A stretch of DNA of 8,302 nt, from assembly GCA_945860425.1 (NCBI GenBank), contig CAMAQU010000062.1, forward strand, positions 1 to 8,302, read 5' to 3'. Under the pieces are notes generated by a model, which searched no databases, was not told where the DNA came from, and saw only the letters and a program-made list of their open reading frames with translations. Each line of letters opens with the position of its first letter. Position 1 is the stretch's first letter. Both the position numbers and the translations under genes were made by a program. Below are positions 1 through 6,617 of this stretch, piece after piece. The DNA comes from Sphingomonas paucimobilis. Lineage in GTDB: Bacteria > Pseudomonadota > Alphaproteobacteria > Sphingomonadales > Sphingomonadaceae.

Positions 1-164
1 TCCCGACCGACATGTTCACCGTGCTCTTCGCCCTGGCCCGCACCGTCGGCTGGGTGGCGCAGTGGAATGAAATGATTTCCGATCCGGAACAGAAAATTGG
101 CCGTCCGCGCCAGCTCTACACCGGCCCGACACAGCGCGATTACGTGCCCGTAGCCAAGCGCTGA
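1..164 (+). CDS. gltA: Citrate synthase, C-terminal end (5' part outside window)
   Basis: This is the last 53 residues of a type II (GltA) citrate synthase, the TCA-cycle enzyme that condenses acetyl-CoA with oxaloacetate. The first full codon is at 3 and the TGA stop at 162-164. The fragment begins PTDMFTVLFALARTVGW and contains RPRQLYTGP. These two blocks match the end of the GltA family, and the Arg in each corresponds to active-site arginines that hold the carboxylates of the substrate. The end of the protein, after the LYTG motif, is of normal length, so the 3' end looks intact. A strong hairpin with a T-run follows 24 bases after the stop. The next gene is on the opposite strand, so this gene ends its own transcription unit. 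Identity is secure; only the 5' part is missing. Confidence 0.97.
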   Translation, partial: PTDMFTVLFALARTVGWVAQWNEMISDPEQKIGRPRQLYTGPTQRDYVPVAKR

Positions 165-187
165 CGCCAAACGCACAATTGAAGAAA

Positions 188-218
188 GGCGGCCTCCCAA
201 AAGGAGCGCCGCTTTTTT
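188..218 (+). terminator. Rho-independent terminator of gltA, possibly bidirectional
   Basis: A GC-rich stem pairs GCGGC (189-193) plus CTCC (194-197) with GGAG (203-206) plus GCCGC (208-212). There is one bulged C at 207 and a 5-base loop, and six T follow at 213-218. The stem can extend outward by A-T pairs into the T-run. On the minus strand the same stem is followed by TTTCTTC, so it could also end the convergent gene that stops at 234. Confidence 0.8.
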
Positions 219-233
219 CATGTCTTCGAAAAA

Positions 234-1433
234 CTAGGACGCTTTGGCAGGCGACGCGCGTTGGATCCAAAGTTGGATCACCAGCCGATGGGCGAGGCAC
301 AGCAGCACCCCAATGCTCGGCCAGCCGGCCAAGATGCTGCCCCCAATCAACAGCGCCTCCCCCGTACTGCCCAAGCGCCAATCTGGCATAACAGTCCCTT
401 TGGCGCGGGCATCGACCTGCAACAGCATCTGAATGGCAAGCCAAGTCATCAGCAGTGAGGCCACCCAGTTTGAAGAGCTGGCAAAAGCACTGCGCCCAGA
501 TAGAAACAGCAAGAGAAACGGAAGCCAAGCCGCGCGCGACCCAAGGATTTTGGTTACAAAAGGCGGCTCTGCATGGCCGATTTGTCCGATCACTTGGGTG
601 AGCAAAACAAAGGCCGCACTAACAAAAAGCAGCGTCATAGATAATGGACCGAAATCAAACCCTGCCGCCGCGAAAGCCCCGACCCCTGCCAATATGGACG
701 CCACCGCAATAAGCGTGGCCGAAATCGGCTTGAGCGCAAGCCAAGCGGACAATCGCCTTAATCCAGGCAGTATCGCCAAGCGCTCAACCACTCCATGGGG
801 GCGGATCACAACCGTGCTGGCCAGTGTCGCTGCTGTCCCTTTGAGATCTAAGGCGGCGCGTGGCGCCATGCCATGCACATCCCCTTCCGCGACCATAGCC
901 AATGGCTCTCGGCTCACGCCTTGTTGAATGGCGCGGCGGATCAACGTTGGCGCAAAAGACCATTCGCCGAGCATCGCGACGGTGTGGCGGATCTGGCTGG
1001 CCGGCAAAATGGCAACCCCTGCCCAATTATCCACCGCATCAATGCGTTCAAACCGATCGCGCGCCCAAGACTCAGGTATGGTCAAAAGTGTCGGAACGGC
1101 GCGATAAATGAGCGCGGTCAAATCTTCATCGCGCAAGATTGCAGCCCCGGAAAAGACCAGGACATTCTCATCCGGGTGCAAATGATCCGCCGCTTCACCG
1201 GGAGATCGTGCCAAGCTGATCGTCAATCCGCGCGCCTTTAATCGATCCAGCGCATGAACAAGGGCGGTCGGAAGCGGCCCTGCACACAGGACGATATGAC
1301 GACAGCCGACCCGGCGCGCCTGATCCGCCAAGCGTTCCAGCAAAGTCTGCGCGCCAAGCGTGAGCAACAGTGGCTGACCCGCAGCCCCCGTTTCTTCATC
1401 AATTTCTGCAAGAATGAGCGCCGCAAGGGGCAC
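234..1433 (-). CDS. Membrane protein with nucleotidyltransferase-like and CDP-alcohol-phosphatidyltransferase-like halves, both apparently degenerate
   Basis: A 399-residue protein of unconfirmed function. Residues 1-200 read like a sugar-phosphate nucleotidyltransferase fold: PLLLTLGAQTLLER (21-34) resembles the 'PLLPVGGKPLLER' segment, HIVLCAG (46-52) a Rossmann strand, VLVFSG (91-96) the strand that normally carries the metal-binding Asp, and NWAGVAILP (136-144) the sugar-site region. Residues 210-399 hold about five hydrophobic segments (roughly 237-258, 265-284, 301-315, 322-340, 359-380), and the stretch around 225-258 resembles the start of a CDP-alcohol phosphatidyltransferase. The expected GxGxR, metal Asp and DGxxAR-type motifs are not visible. 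The layout recalls the IPCT/DIPP-synthase fusions that make di-myo-inositol phosphate, but activity is doubtful. The start is GTG: an in-frame TAA lies just upstream and GGGGAG sits 7 bases before it. The gene is convergent with gltA and divergent from the coiled-coil gene. That it is a gene is fairly sure; the family assignment is inference. Confidence 0.75.
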   Translation of the reverse strand: MPLAALILAEIDEETGAAGQPLLLTLGAQTLLERLADQARRVGCRHIVLCAGPLPTALVHALDRLKARGLTISLARSPGEAADHLHPDENVLVFSGAAILRDEDLTALIYRAVPTLLTIPESWARDRFERIDAVDNWAGVAILPASQIRHTVAMLGEWSFAPTLIRRAIQQGVSREPLAMVAEGDVHGMAPRAALDLKGTAATLASTVVIRPHGVVERLAILPGLRRLSAWLALKPISATLIAVASILAGVGAFAAAGFDFGPLSMTLLFVSAAFVLLTQVIGQIGHAEPPFVTKILGSRAAWLPFLLLFLSGRSAFASSSNWVASLLMTWLAIQMLLQVDARAKGTVMPDWRLGSTGEALLIGGSILAGWPSIGVLLCLAHRLVIQLWIQRASPAKAS

Positions 1434-1446
1434 AGTTTTTCTCCCC
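1431..1446 (-). promoter_or_regulatory. Ribosome binding site and GTG start of the 399-residue membrane protein
   Basis: On the minus strand GGGGAG (1446-1441) lies 7 bases before GTG (1433-1431). An in-frame TAA falls a few codons further upstream, so no longer protein is possible. This decides the start in favour of GTG. Confidence 0.75.
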
Positions 1447-1472
1447 GATTATCAATGTCATGGGATAAGGCT

Positions 1473-1489
1473 TTTGCAACAATTTGCAA
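1473..1489. promoter_or_regulatory. Tandem TTTGCAA heptamers spaced one helical turn, possible operator
   Basis: TTTGCAA occurs at 1473-1479 and again at 1483-1489, so the copies start exactly 10 bp apart. Each contains the palindrome TTGCAA, and the whole stretch is nearly palindromic. Two half-sites on the same DNA face within a divergent promoter region suggest a regulator site. No particular regulator is recognised. Confidence 0.3.
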
Positions 1490-1503
1490 ACCGCCCCTAA
1501 TCC

Positions 1504-1553
1504 AAAGAATCGAACGCCCCTGAAAAAAAGAGGTTCGCTCTGGCCGATTCTTT
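1504..1553. repeat. Nested inverted repeat upstream of the coiled-coil gene
   Basis: AAAGAATCG (1504-1512) is a perfect 9-bp inverted match to CGATTCTTT (1545-1553). Inside it CGAAC (1511-1515) pairs with GTTCG (1533-1537). Together they could form a long hairpin with an A-rich apical loop and a one-sided bulge at about 1538-1546. The repeat ends 40 bp before the ATG of the downstream gene. It could be a leader RNA structure or an operator. The right arm is followed by only four T before CGGG, which is weak for a terminator. Confidence 0.5.
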
Positions 1554-1593
1554 TCGGGCTGTCCTCAGGGCGGGAAACTGCTAAGATCAGCCT

Positions 1594-3891
1594 ATGACTG
1601 GGGGATCGAAAATTGTCGGCATCAGGCCCGACCAAGACGCCGCTGGCTCTTCCAAGAGCCGGTCAAAGCCGATGCGCGACATGGATATGGCGCCAGAAGA
1701 GCTTGATGAGACGTCGCTGACGCTCGGCAAAATTGTTTATCGTGCGCTTGCAATGCTGAGCATCTTGGCGGCTCTGGCGTGGATCGTCGCATCGGGTCTA
1801 GACTTTGCGCAGACACTGAACGGCGGCGTCCCGACGCTGGCAGAGACAACTGATTTTATCACGCGGCTGTGCACACCCTTGGCGTTGCTTGGGATATTCT
1901 GGCTCCTTGCCTTGCGCTCTAGCCGGTCTGAAGCGGCCCGATTCGCAGTGACGATTGATCAGTTGCGTAAAGAAGAGATGCGCCTTGGCCTCACCCTTGC
2001 TGATATGGCCCGCCGACTGGACGCCAACCGCGCCAGCCTCGCCGAGCAAAGCCATAGCCTTGCGGCCCTGGGCCATGAGACGTCGGATCGCTTGTCGGAC
2101 GTCTCACTTTCTTTGCAAGGGCAATTGGACGCCATTAATCGCCATGCTGCGACGCTGGAAACGCGGACATCCGGCGCAAAGTCAGACATGAACAGCCTGC
2201 TGGCCGATATGCCGCGCGCGCATGCCGAAATTCATCGTCTGGCCGAGCAACTCGACAGTACGGGGCAAAATTCCATGTCGGCGGCCAATGAGTTGTCCGC
2301 GCAATTGGCCATTCTCGCAGAACGTGGCCGCAACGCCGATGAAATTGCATCGCGTGCAGCGCAACGCCTGTCTGAACGCGTCGCCAATTTGGACGATATG
2401 ACCCGTATCGCCGCGGCCCGCATTGAAGAAGCCTCCTCAACGGCGATCCATGCCGTGGATACGGCGCTGGGCCGGGCGACCGACGCGCTGACATCCGCGC
2501 GCAAGGATATGCAGGCACAGGGCGAAGAAATGGTCGCCCTGATTGAACAGGGCCATCAGACGATGACATCGTCTGGCGAACAATCCGCCGCTGCGATGAC
2601 GGAACGCCTTGGTATCATTGGTGCTCGGCTTGAGGACATTGGCCGGATCCTGTCCGCTCAGGATGAGGCGAGCCAGACGGTCCTTGCGCGTATCCACGCG
2701 GACATTGCGTCGCTGGAAACTGAGTTTGACGGGTTGACCTCTCATTCAGAAACGCTTGCAGAACAGACAATGGCCACGATTCAGGCCTTGCGCGCCGAAG
2801 CCGAACGGCTGGGCGGCACGCTCGATCAAGGTGGCAAGGCCGCAGAGGCGCTTATCTCTCAAGCGGAAACGCTGCTCATCGCGCTCGACGCATCCGTTCG
2901 GGAAATTGATGAGACATTGCCGCTGGCGCATAAGCGCTTGGTTGCCACCGCACAGGCGAGCAAGGAAAAGGCGCGCGAAACCCTGCCTGAAATTAATGCG
3001 CTGGAAACGGCCTCTCTGGCCGCGCTTGACCGACTTCGGGATGCAGAGACGCTTGTCACGGAGCAGCGCGACCTGATTGATCGACTGGTTGAAAAGGCGG
3101 GTGCCACCCTGCATGAAAGCCGGGCAACGGCCGAAGCCCTGACCCGCGAAATTGAAGCGGCGGAAGAACAAGCAAAATCCCTCACAGGGACTGCTGCACC
3201 GCAACTCATTGATGCCCTGCTGCGCATTAAGGACACGGCCAATCAGGCTGCAGAACATGCCCGCACGGCGTTGGACAATGTTGTGCCAGAAGCGTCTGCC
3301 AAGCTTGCCGAACAGGCCCGCGAGGCTTTGGAAGCCGCCCTATCTGGTCCGGTGGAAGAGCAGATGGCTCTTATCGCCCGTCGCGCGGAAGAGGCGATTG
3401 CCGCCGCCCGCGCTGCCACCCAGAAACTGACCGAGGACATTGCAGCGATTACGGCCGCAAGCCTTGGCCTGGAAAGTCGCATCGACGATGCCAAGGATGA
3501 GGCCGTTCGCGGCGACAGCGCGCAATTTGCGCGCCGCATGGCCCGCCTGATCGAAGCCATGGACAGCAGCGCGCTCAGCGTCGCCAAAATCCTGTCTGCC
3601 GACGTCTCCAGCAAGGCATGGTCAGCCTATGTCCGTGGCGAAACGGGCCTCTTCACTCGGCAAGCCGTGCGGCTGCTCAACAGCAGCGAAGCGCGCGAAG
3701 TCCGCCGCCTTTATGCCGATGATGATGAGTTCCGCGAACAGGTAAACCTTTATGTCCGGGACTTTGAGATCATGCTGCGCAATATGATCTCAACGCGCGA
3801 TGCCGACGCGCTGAGCGTGACGCTGGTGTCCTCCGATGCGGGCAAGCTTTATGTCGCACTGGCTCAAGCGATTGAACGGCTGCGCGGCTAA
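1594..3891 (+). CDS. Membrane-anchored coiled-coil protein, TipN-like architecture
   Basis: A 765-residue protein. After a polar N-terminus it has two hydrophobic helices at about 46-67 and 89-108, which anchor it in the inner membrane. Residues 120-640 are rich in Ala, Glu, Leu, Arg and Gln with long heptad-like runs and almost no Pro or Cys, as expected for a long coiled coil. Residues 647-765 form a distinct C-terminal module with the blocks GETGLFTRQAVRLL, YVRDFEIMLRN and SSDAGKLYVALAQAIERLR. Two N-terminal membrane helices followed by a very long coiled coil is the layout of TipN, the new-pole marker of Caulobacter that directs division-plane and flagellar placement. That link is an inference from architecture. 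Chemoreceptor signalling or HAMP hallmarks are not evident. An in-frame TAA at 1582-1584 makes ATG 1594 the longest start, but its ribosome site is weak; ATG at 1672, 1681 or 1687 would keep both helices. Confidence 0.82.
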   Translation: MTGGSKIVGIRPDQDAAGSSKSRSKPMRDMDMAPEELDETSLTLGKIVYRALAMLSILAALAWIVASGLDFAQTLNGGVPTLAETTDFITRLCTPLALLGIFWLLALRSSRSEAARFAVTIDQLRKEEMRLGLTLADMARRLDANRASLAEQSHSLAALGHETSDRLSDVSLSLQGQLDAINRHAATLETRTSGAKSDMNSLLADMPRAHAEIHRLAEQLDSTGQNSMSAANELSAQLAILAERGRNADEIASRAAQRLSERVANLDDMTRIAAARIEEASSTAIHAVDTALGRATDALTSARKDMQAQGEEMVALIEQGHQTMTSSGEQSAAAMTERLGIIGARLEDIGRILSAQDEASQTVLARIHADIASLETEFDGLTSHSETLAEQTMATIQALRAEAERLGGTLDQGGKAAEALISQAETLLIALDASVREIDETLPLAHKRLVATAQASKEKARETLPEINALETASLAALDRLRDAETLVTEQRDLIDRLVEKAGATLHESRATAEALTREIEAAEEQAKSLTGTAAPQLIDALLRIKDTANQAAEHARTALDNVVPEASAKLAEQAREALEAALSGPVEEQMALIARRAEEAIAAARAATQKLTEDIAAITAASLGLESRIDDAKDEAVRGDSAQFARRMARLIEAMDSSALSVAKILSADVSSKAWSAYVRGETGLFTRQAVRLLNSSEAREVRRLYADDDEFREQVNLYVRDFEIMLRNMISTRDADALSVTLVSSDAGKLYVALAQAIERLRG

Positions 3892-3916
3892 CCCGAAATG
3901 TGGCCCCTAAATTAGC
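3887..3916. repeat. Short inverted repeat joining the stops of two convergent genes
   Basis: GCTAA (3887-3891) and TTAGC (3912-3916) are inverted copies, and each includes the TAA stop of its gene. In RNA the stem extends to 7 pairs with one G-U. The loop is 20 bases and no T-run follows, so this is not a standard terminator. It may be coincidental. Confidence 0.25.
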
Positions 3917-4172
3917 TGGTGAAGTCCAGCAATTCTGGCGTGATCCACTGGTTCACATAATTAAGGTAATATAGCCCGAACAACAGGATTGAGACGCCCG
4001 TCGTCCATAGGACGATGCGACGCGGACGAAATTCATGCGGCGCGCTTTCCGCCTGTCCGGGAACAAGGTCTTTACCCTCTTCCTCAGAGGTGCGGACATG
4101 GAAAGGCATAACCAAAAAGGCGCTCATCACCCAGAACAACAGGTAAATGGCGAGAATAGAGGTCCATTTCAT
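3912..4172 (-). CDS. DUF1467 family small inner-membrane protein
   Basis: An 86-residue protein with two membrane helices at about 4-25 and 54-73, separated by a charged loop. The pattern MPFHVRTSEEEG followed by SAPHEFRPRR matches the DUF1467 family, whose members are short two-helix proteins of unknown function found almost only in alphaproteobacteria. The start chosen is ATG 4172: AGGGA (4185-4181 on the minus strand) lies 8 bases upstream, and the family begins MKWTS-like. A longer reading to 4229 would add 19 polar residues overlapping rnj and is unlikely. The gene begins 5 bp after the rnj stop, so the ribosome site sits inside the last codons of rnj and the two are probably translated together. 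In many alphaproteobacteria the same gene lies downstream of rnj. Its role is unknown. Confidence 0.9.
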   Translation of the reverse strand: MKWTSILAIYLLFWVMSAFLVMPFHVRTSEEEGKDLVPGQAESAPHEFRPRRIVLWTTGVSILLFGLYYLNYVNQWITPELLDFTS

Positions 4173-4177
4173 GACGA

Positions 4178-5821
4178 TTATCCCTGTCTGATCAAAAGCA
4201 CTTCGACAATGGGCTTCTTGCCCGTCCATTCGGTCGCCGTGCGGCGCACAGCCAGACGGATCGATTCGCGCAGCTTGGCTTCATCGCGTTCTTTTGAGGC
4301 CGCCGCCTTTCCGGCTGCTGCACAAGCCGCATCCAAAAACTCGACGCGGTCTTCCTCCACCGGAATCCCCATGAAGCGGCAAGATGGCGTGCCAAAGACA
4401 CGCCCTGCATTATCAAGGGCAACGGCAACCGAGATAACGCCATGCAAGGCGAGCTTGCGCCGTTCCGTTATGGTCGCGCCATCGGCAGGCAAGATCACAT
4501 CGCCATCAAGGATGAGACGTCCGGTGCGTTCCTTACCAATAATTTCGGGGCCATTGGGGGCCAGGCGCACAACATCGCCATTGGACTGTACAATCGCCTG
4601 CGGGATGCCCTGAGACAGGCCGAAACGGGCTTGTTCCGCCATATGGCGGCGTTCGCCATGAACGGGCAGCAGAATCTGAGGCCGCACCCAGCCGTAAAGT
4701 GCGGCCAATTCTGGCCGCCCCGGGTGGCCGGACACATGCACATGCCCCTGCTTTTCCGTGACCATGTGAATATTGCGGTGGGCCAACTGGTTCATGACCT
4801 TGCCAATCGCCACTTCATTGCCGGGAATCTGCTTGGACGAGAAGATAACTGTATCGCCCTCGGTCAGCTTAATCGGGTGCGATCCTTCGGCAATACGGCC
4901 CAGCGCGGCGCGGGCTTCCCCCTGCCCGCCGGTGGCGATGACCAGAACCTCATTGCGCCGATATTGGTCAAGCGTGTTCATATCGACCATGTCGGGCAGG
5001 TTCTTCAGATAGCCTGTCGCCTGCGCGACCGACAAAATCCTGTTGAGCGAGCGGCCCGCTACGCACAGCTTACGCCCCGCCTTGCGCGCGACATTGGCCA
5101 GCGTCTGCAGTCGGGCGGCATTTGAGGCGAAGCTTGTGACAACAACCCGGCCCTTTGCGTCCTGAACATTGCGCAAAAGATCGGGATAGACGCTGCCCTC
5201 TGAACCACTTGGTTCTGAATTAAAGACATTGGTGGAATCGCACACAAGCGCCAGCACGCCGGTATCGCCGATTTCCTTGAGCCGCGCCTCTGTCGAGGGC
5301 GTGCCAATGACCGGCGTCTCATCCAGCTTCCAGTCACCCGTATGAAAAATGCGGCCATAGGGCGTTGTGATAACAACGGCGCTCATTTCCGGGATAGAGT
5401 GGGCCAAAGGCACCAACTCACAGCCAAAGGGGCCGATGGTGCAGCTTCCCTCCATCGGCAAGATGCGCAGCTCCACCTCTTGGGACAGGCCTTCTTCTTC
5501 CAACTTCCCCCGGATCAAACCCGCGGTGAACGGGGTCGCATAAAGCGGCACGCCAAGGTCTGCGGCCAGATAGGGGATGGCCCCAATATGGTCTTCATGG
5601 CCATGGGTCAGCACGATGCCGAGCAAATCGGATTTGCGGGATTCAATAAATTCAAGATCCGGCAGGACAATCTCTACCCCCGGATATTCGTTGCCGCTGA
5701 AGGTGATGCCAAGATCGACCATCAGCCATTTTCCCTGGCAGCCATAGAGATTAACATTCATGCCAATCTCATCCGACCCGCCTAGGGCGAGGAAGAGGAG
5801 TTCATTTTTTGGGTGAGTCAT
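4178..5821 (-). CDS. rnj: Ribonuclease J (metallo-beta-lactamase/beta-CASP RNase)
   Basis: A 547-residue RNase J, a zinc-dependent RNase with 5'-to-3' exonuclease and endonuclease activity in rRNA maturation and mRNA decay. The metallo-beta-lactamase part carries HGHEDH (73-78), the later ligand His of LAHS (141) and HTGDWK with Asp163. CDSTN follows at 194-198, and the beta-CASP domain lies at about 200-355 with FASNAARLQ and FSSKQIPGNE. VHVSGHPGRPEL (361-372) and PVHGERRH (386-393) supply the remaining conserved His residues. The C-terminal domain (about 455-547) ends in VEVLLIRQG. Length and motifs are normal for the alphaproteobacterial enzyme, so it should be active. Its ATG overlaps the coaX stop as ATGA, which points to coupled translation, and the DUF1467 gene follows after 5 bp. 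In alphaproteobacteria RNase J often works beside RNase E. Confidence 0.97.
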   Translation of the reverse strand: MTHPKNELLFLALGGSDEIGMNVNLYGCQGKWLMVDLGITFSGNEYPGVEIVLPDLEFIESRKSDLLGIVLTHGHEDHIGAIPYLAADLGVPLYATPFTAGLIRGKLEEEGLSQEVELRILPMEGSCTIGPFGCELVPLAHSIPEMSAVVITTPYGRIFHTGDWKLDETPVIGTPSTEARLKEIGDTGVLALVCDSTNVFNSEPSGSEGSVYPDLLRNVQDAKGRVVVTSFASNAARLQTLANVARKAGRKLCVAGRSLNRILSVAQATGYLKNLPDMVDMNTLDQYRRNEVLVIATGGQGEARAALGRIAEGSHPIKLTEGDTVIFSSKQIPGNEVAIGKVMNQLAHRNIHMVTEKQGHVHVSGHPGRPELAALYGWVRPQILLPVHGERRHMAEQARFGLSQGIPQAIVQSNGDVVRLAPNGPEIIGKERTGRLILDGDVILPADGATITERRKLALHGVISVAVALDNAGRVFGTPSCRFMGIPVEEDRVEFLDAACAAAGKAAASKERDEAKLRESIRLAVRRTATEWTGKKPIVEVLLIRQG

Positions 5822-6600
5822 ACCCTGCCATCGCGGCGCGCGTAGAGAAGCGCAAGTCCCCTGAGCGTTAAATTGCCATCAACGGCATCGAAAAGATGGG
5901 CATGTTGTTGAAACAAGACCGCAAGTCCGCCCGTTGCAACGACAGTGACGGGGTCTGCAATCTGCCGCTTCATACGGGTGATTAGCCCTTCAATCATCGC
6001 GACATAGCCCCAATAAACGCCAATCAGCATCTGACCTTCGGTCGTACGGCCAATCACATTGTCATCCGCCGGGGCCTCAATCGCAATGCGTGGCAGTTTG
6101 GCCGCCGCCGCCACCAGTGCATCGAGCGACAAGTTGATGCCCGGCGCAATAATCCCGCCACGATAAGCCCCTGTGGGCGTCACATGATCAAATGTCGTGG
6201 CTGTTCCAAAGCTGATGACGATCAGATGGCCGGGATGCGCGGCATGGGCGGCGGTTGCATTACACGCCCGATCCGACCCCACATTTTGCGGCTCATCGAC
6301 ATCCAGCTCTAGCCCCCAAGAGACGGGGCCGCGCCCAGCGACCAGCGCCTCTAAGCCGAAATATTTTGAGGACAGCACCTGAAGATTATGCAGCGCGCGC
6401 GGCACAACCGTGGAAATGATAACATCCGTTACATCCGCGCGATCTACGCCTTCTAGGTCGAGCAATTGCAGCAGCCAGACGGCATATTCATCGCCCGTGC
6501 GCCGCGCATCGGTTGCGATCCGCCAGCGGGCCTTGATTTCCAGACCTTCAAATAGCGCGAACTTAATGTTCGTATTGCCAGCATCAATTGCGAGCAGCAT
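5818..6600 (-). CDS. coaX: Type III pantothenate kinase
   Basis: A 260-residue CoaX kinase of the ASKHA fold, which phosphorylates pantothenate in the first step of coenzyme A synthesis. Type III enzymes are not feedback-inhibited by CoA. Visible motifs are DAGNTN (6-11, phosphate loop 1), GSDR (108-111, with the presumed catalytic Asp110), SFGTATTFD (130-138, phosphate loop 2), GGIIAPGI (148-155) and ATGGLA (222-227, adenosine loop). The usual Asp of DxGTATT is Ser130 here. ATG 6600 is chosen: AAAGGG lies 8 bases upstream and the protein then begins MLLAIDAGNT, as is typical. A GTG at 6609 would add only three residues and has no suitable ribosome site. The start lies 17 bp after the birA stop, and the TGA overlaps the rnj ATG. 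Confidence 0.95.
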   Translation of the reverse strand: MLLAIDAGNTNIKFALFEGLEIKARWRIATDARRTGDEYAVWLLQLLDLEGVDRADVTDVIISTVVPRALHNLQVLSSKYFGLEALVAGRGPVSWGLELDVDEPQNVGSDRACNATAAHAAHPGHLIVISFGTATTFDHVTPTGAYRGGIIAPGINLSLDALVAAAAKLPRIAIEAPADDNVIGRTTEGQMLIGVYWGYVAMIEGLITRMKRQIADPVTVVATGGLAVLFQQHAHLFDAVDGNLTLRGLALLYARRDGRV

Positions 6601-6617
6601 TTGCCCCACCCTTTACA

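Larger units (their letters stand above)
1434..1593. other. Divergent intergenic region between two genes of unknown function
   Basis: These 160 bp separate the starts of the minus-strand membrane protein gene and the plus-strand coiled-coil gene, so promoters for both should lie here. I could not find a convincing -35/-10 pair in either direction; GATAAT on the minus strand (1453-1448) is the best single -10-like hexamer, but it lacks a well-spaced -35. The region is less GC-rich than the flanking genes and holds a tandem heptamer and a nested inverted repeat, listed separately. No open reading frame or RNA gene is recognised. Confidence 0.5.

Noticed and set aside
16..528. 170-codon minus-strand frame spanning the gltA end, the terminator and the start of the next gene
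   Set aside because: It crosses a strong terminator and overlaps two genes in the wrong frame, and its sequence is low-complexity and basic with no family resemblance.
2746..3258. 170-codon open frame on the minus strand inside the coiled-coil gene
   Set aside because: It lies antisense to a repetitive heptad coding region, whose codon bias leaves the opposite strand open. No motif or ribosome site was seen.
2040..3500. Possible chemoreceptor identity of the coiled-coil protein
   Set aside because: It has no visible periplasmic sensor region, HAMP domain or receptor hairpin signature. The two membrane helices are close together, and the C-terminus is a different module.
4035..4613. 192-codon plus-strand frame over the DUF1467 and rnj genes
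   Set aside because: It is antisense to two recognised proteins, and its product looks like shadow translation rich in Arg and Ser.
4442..5125. 227-codon open frame on the plus strand inside rnj
   Set aside because: It is antisense to well-conserved RNase J motifs, its product has no recognisable family or plausible composition, and such frames are common opposite GC-rich genes.
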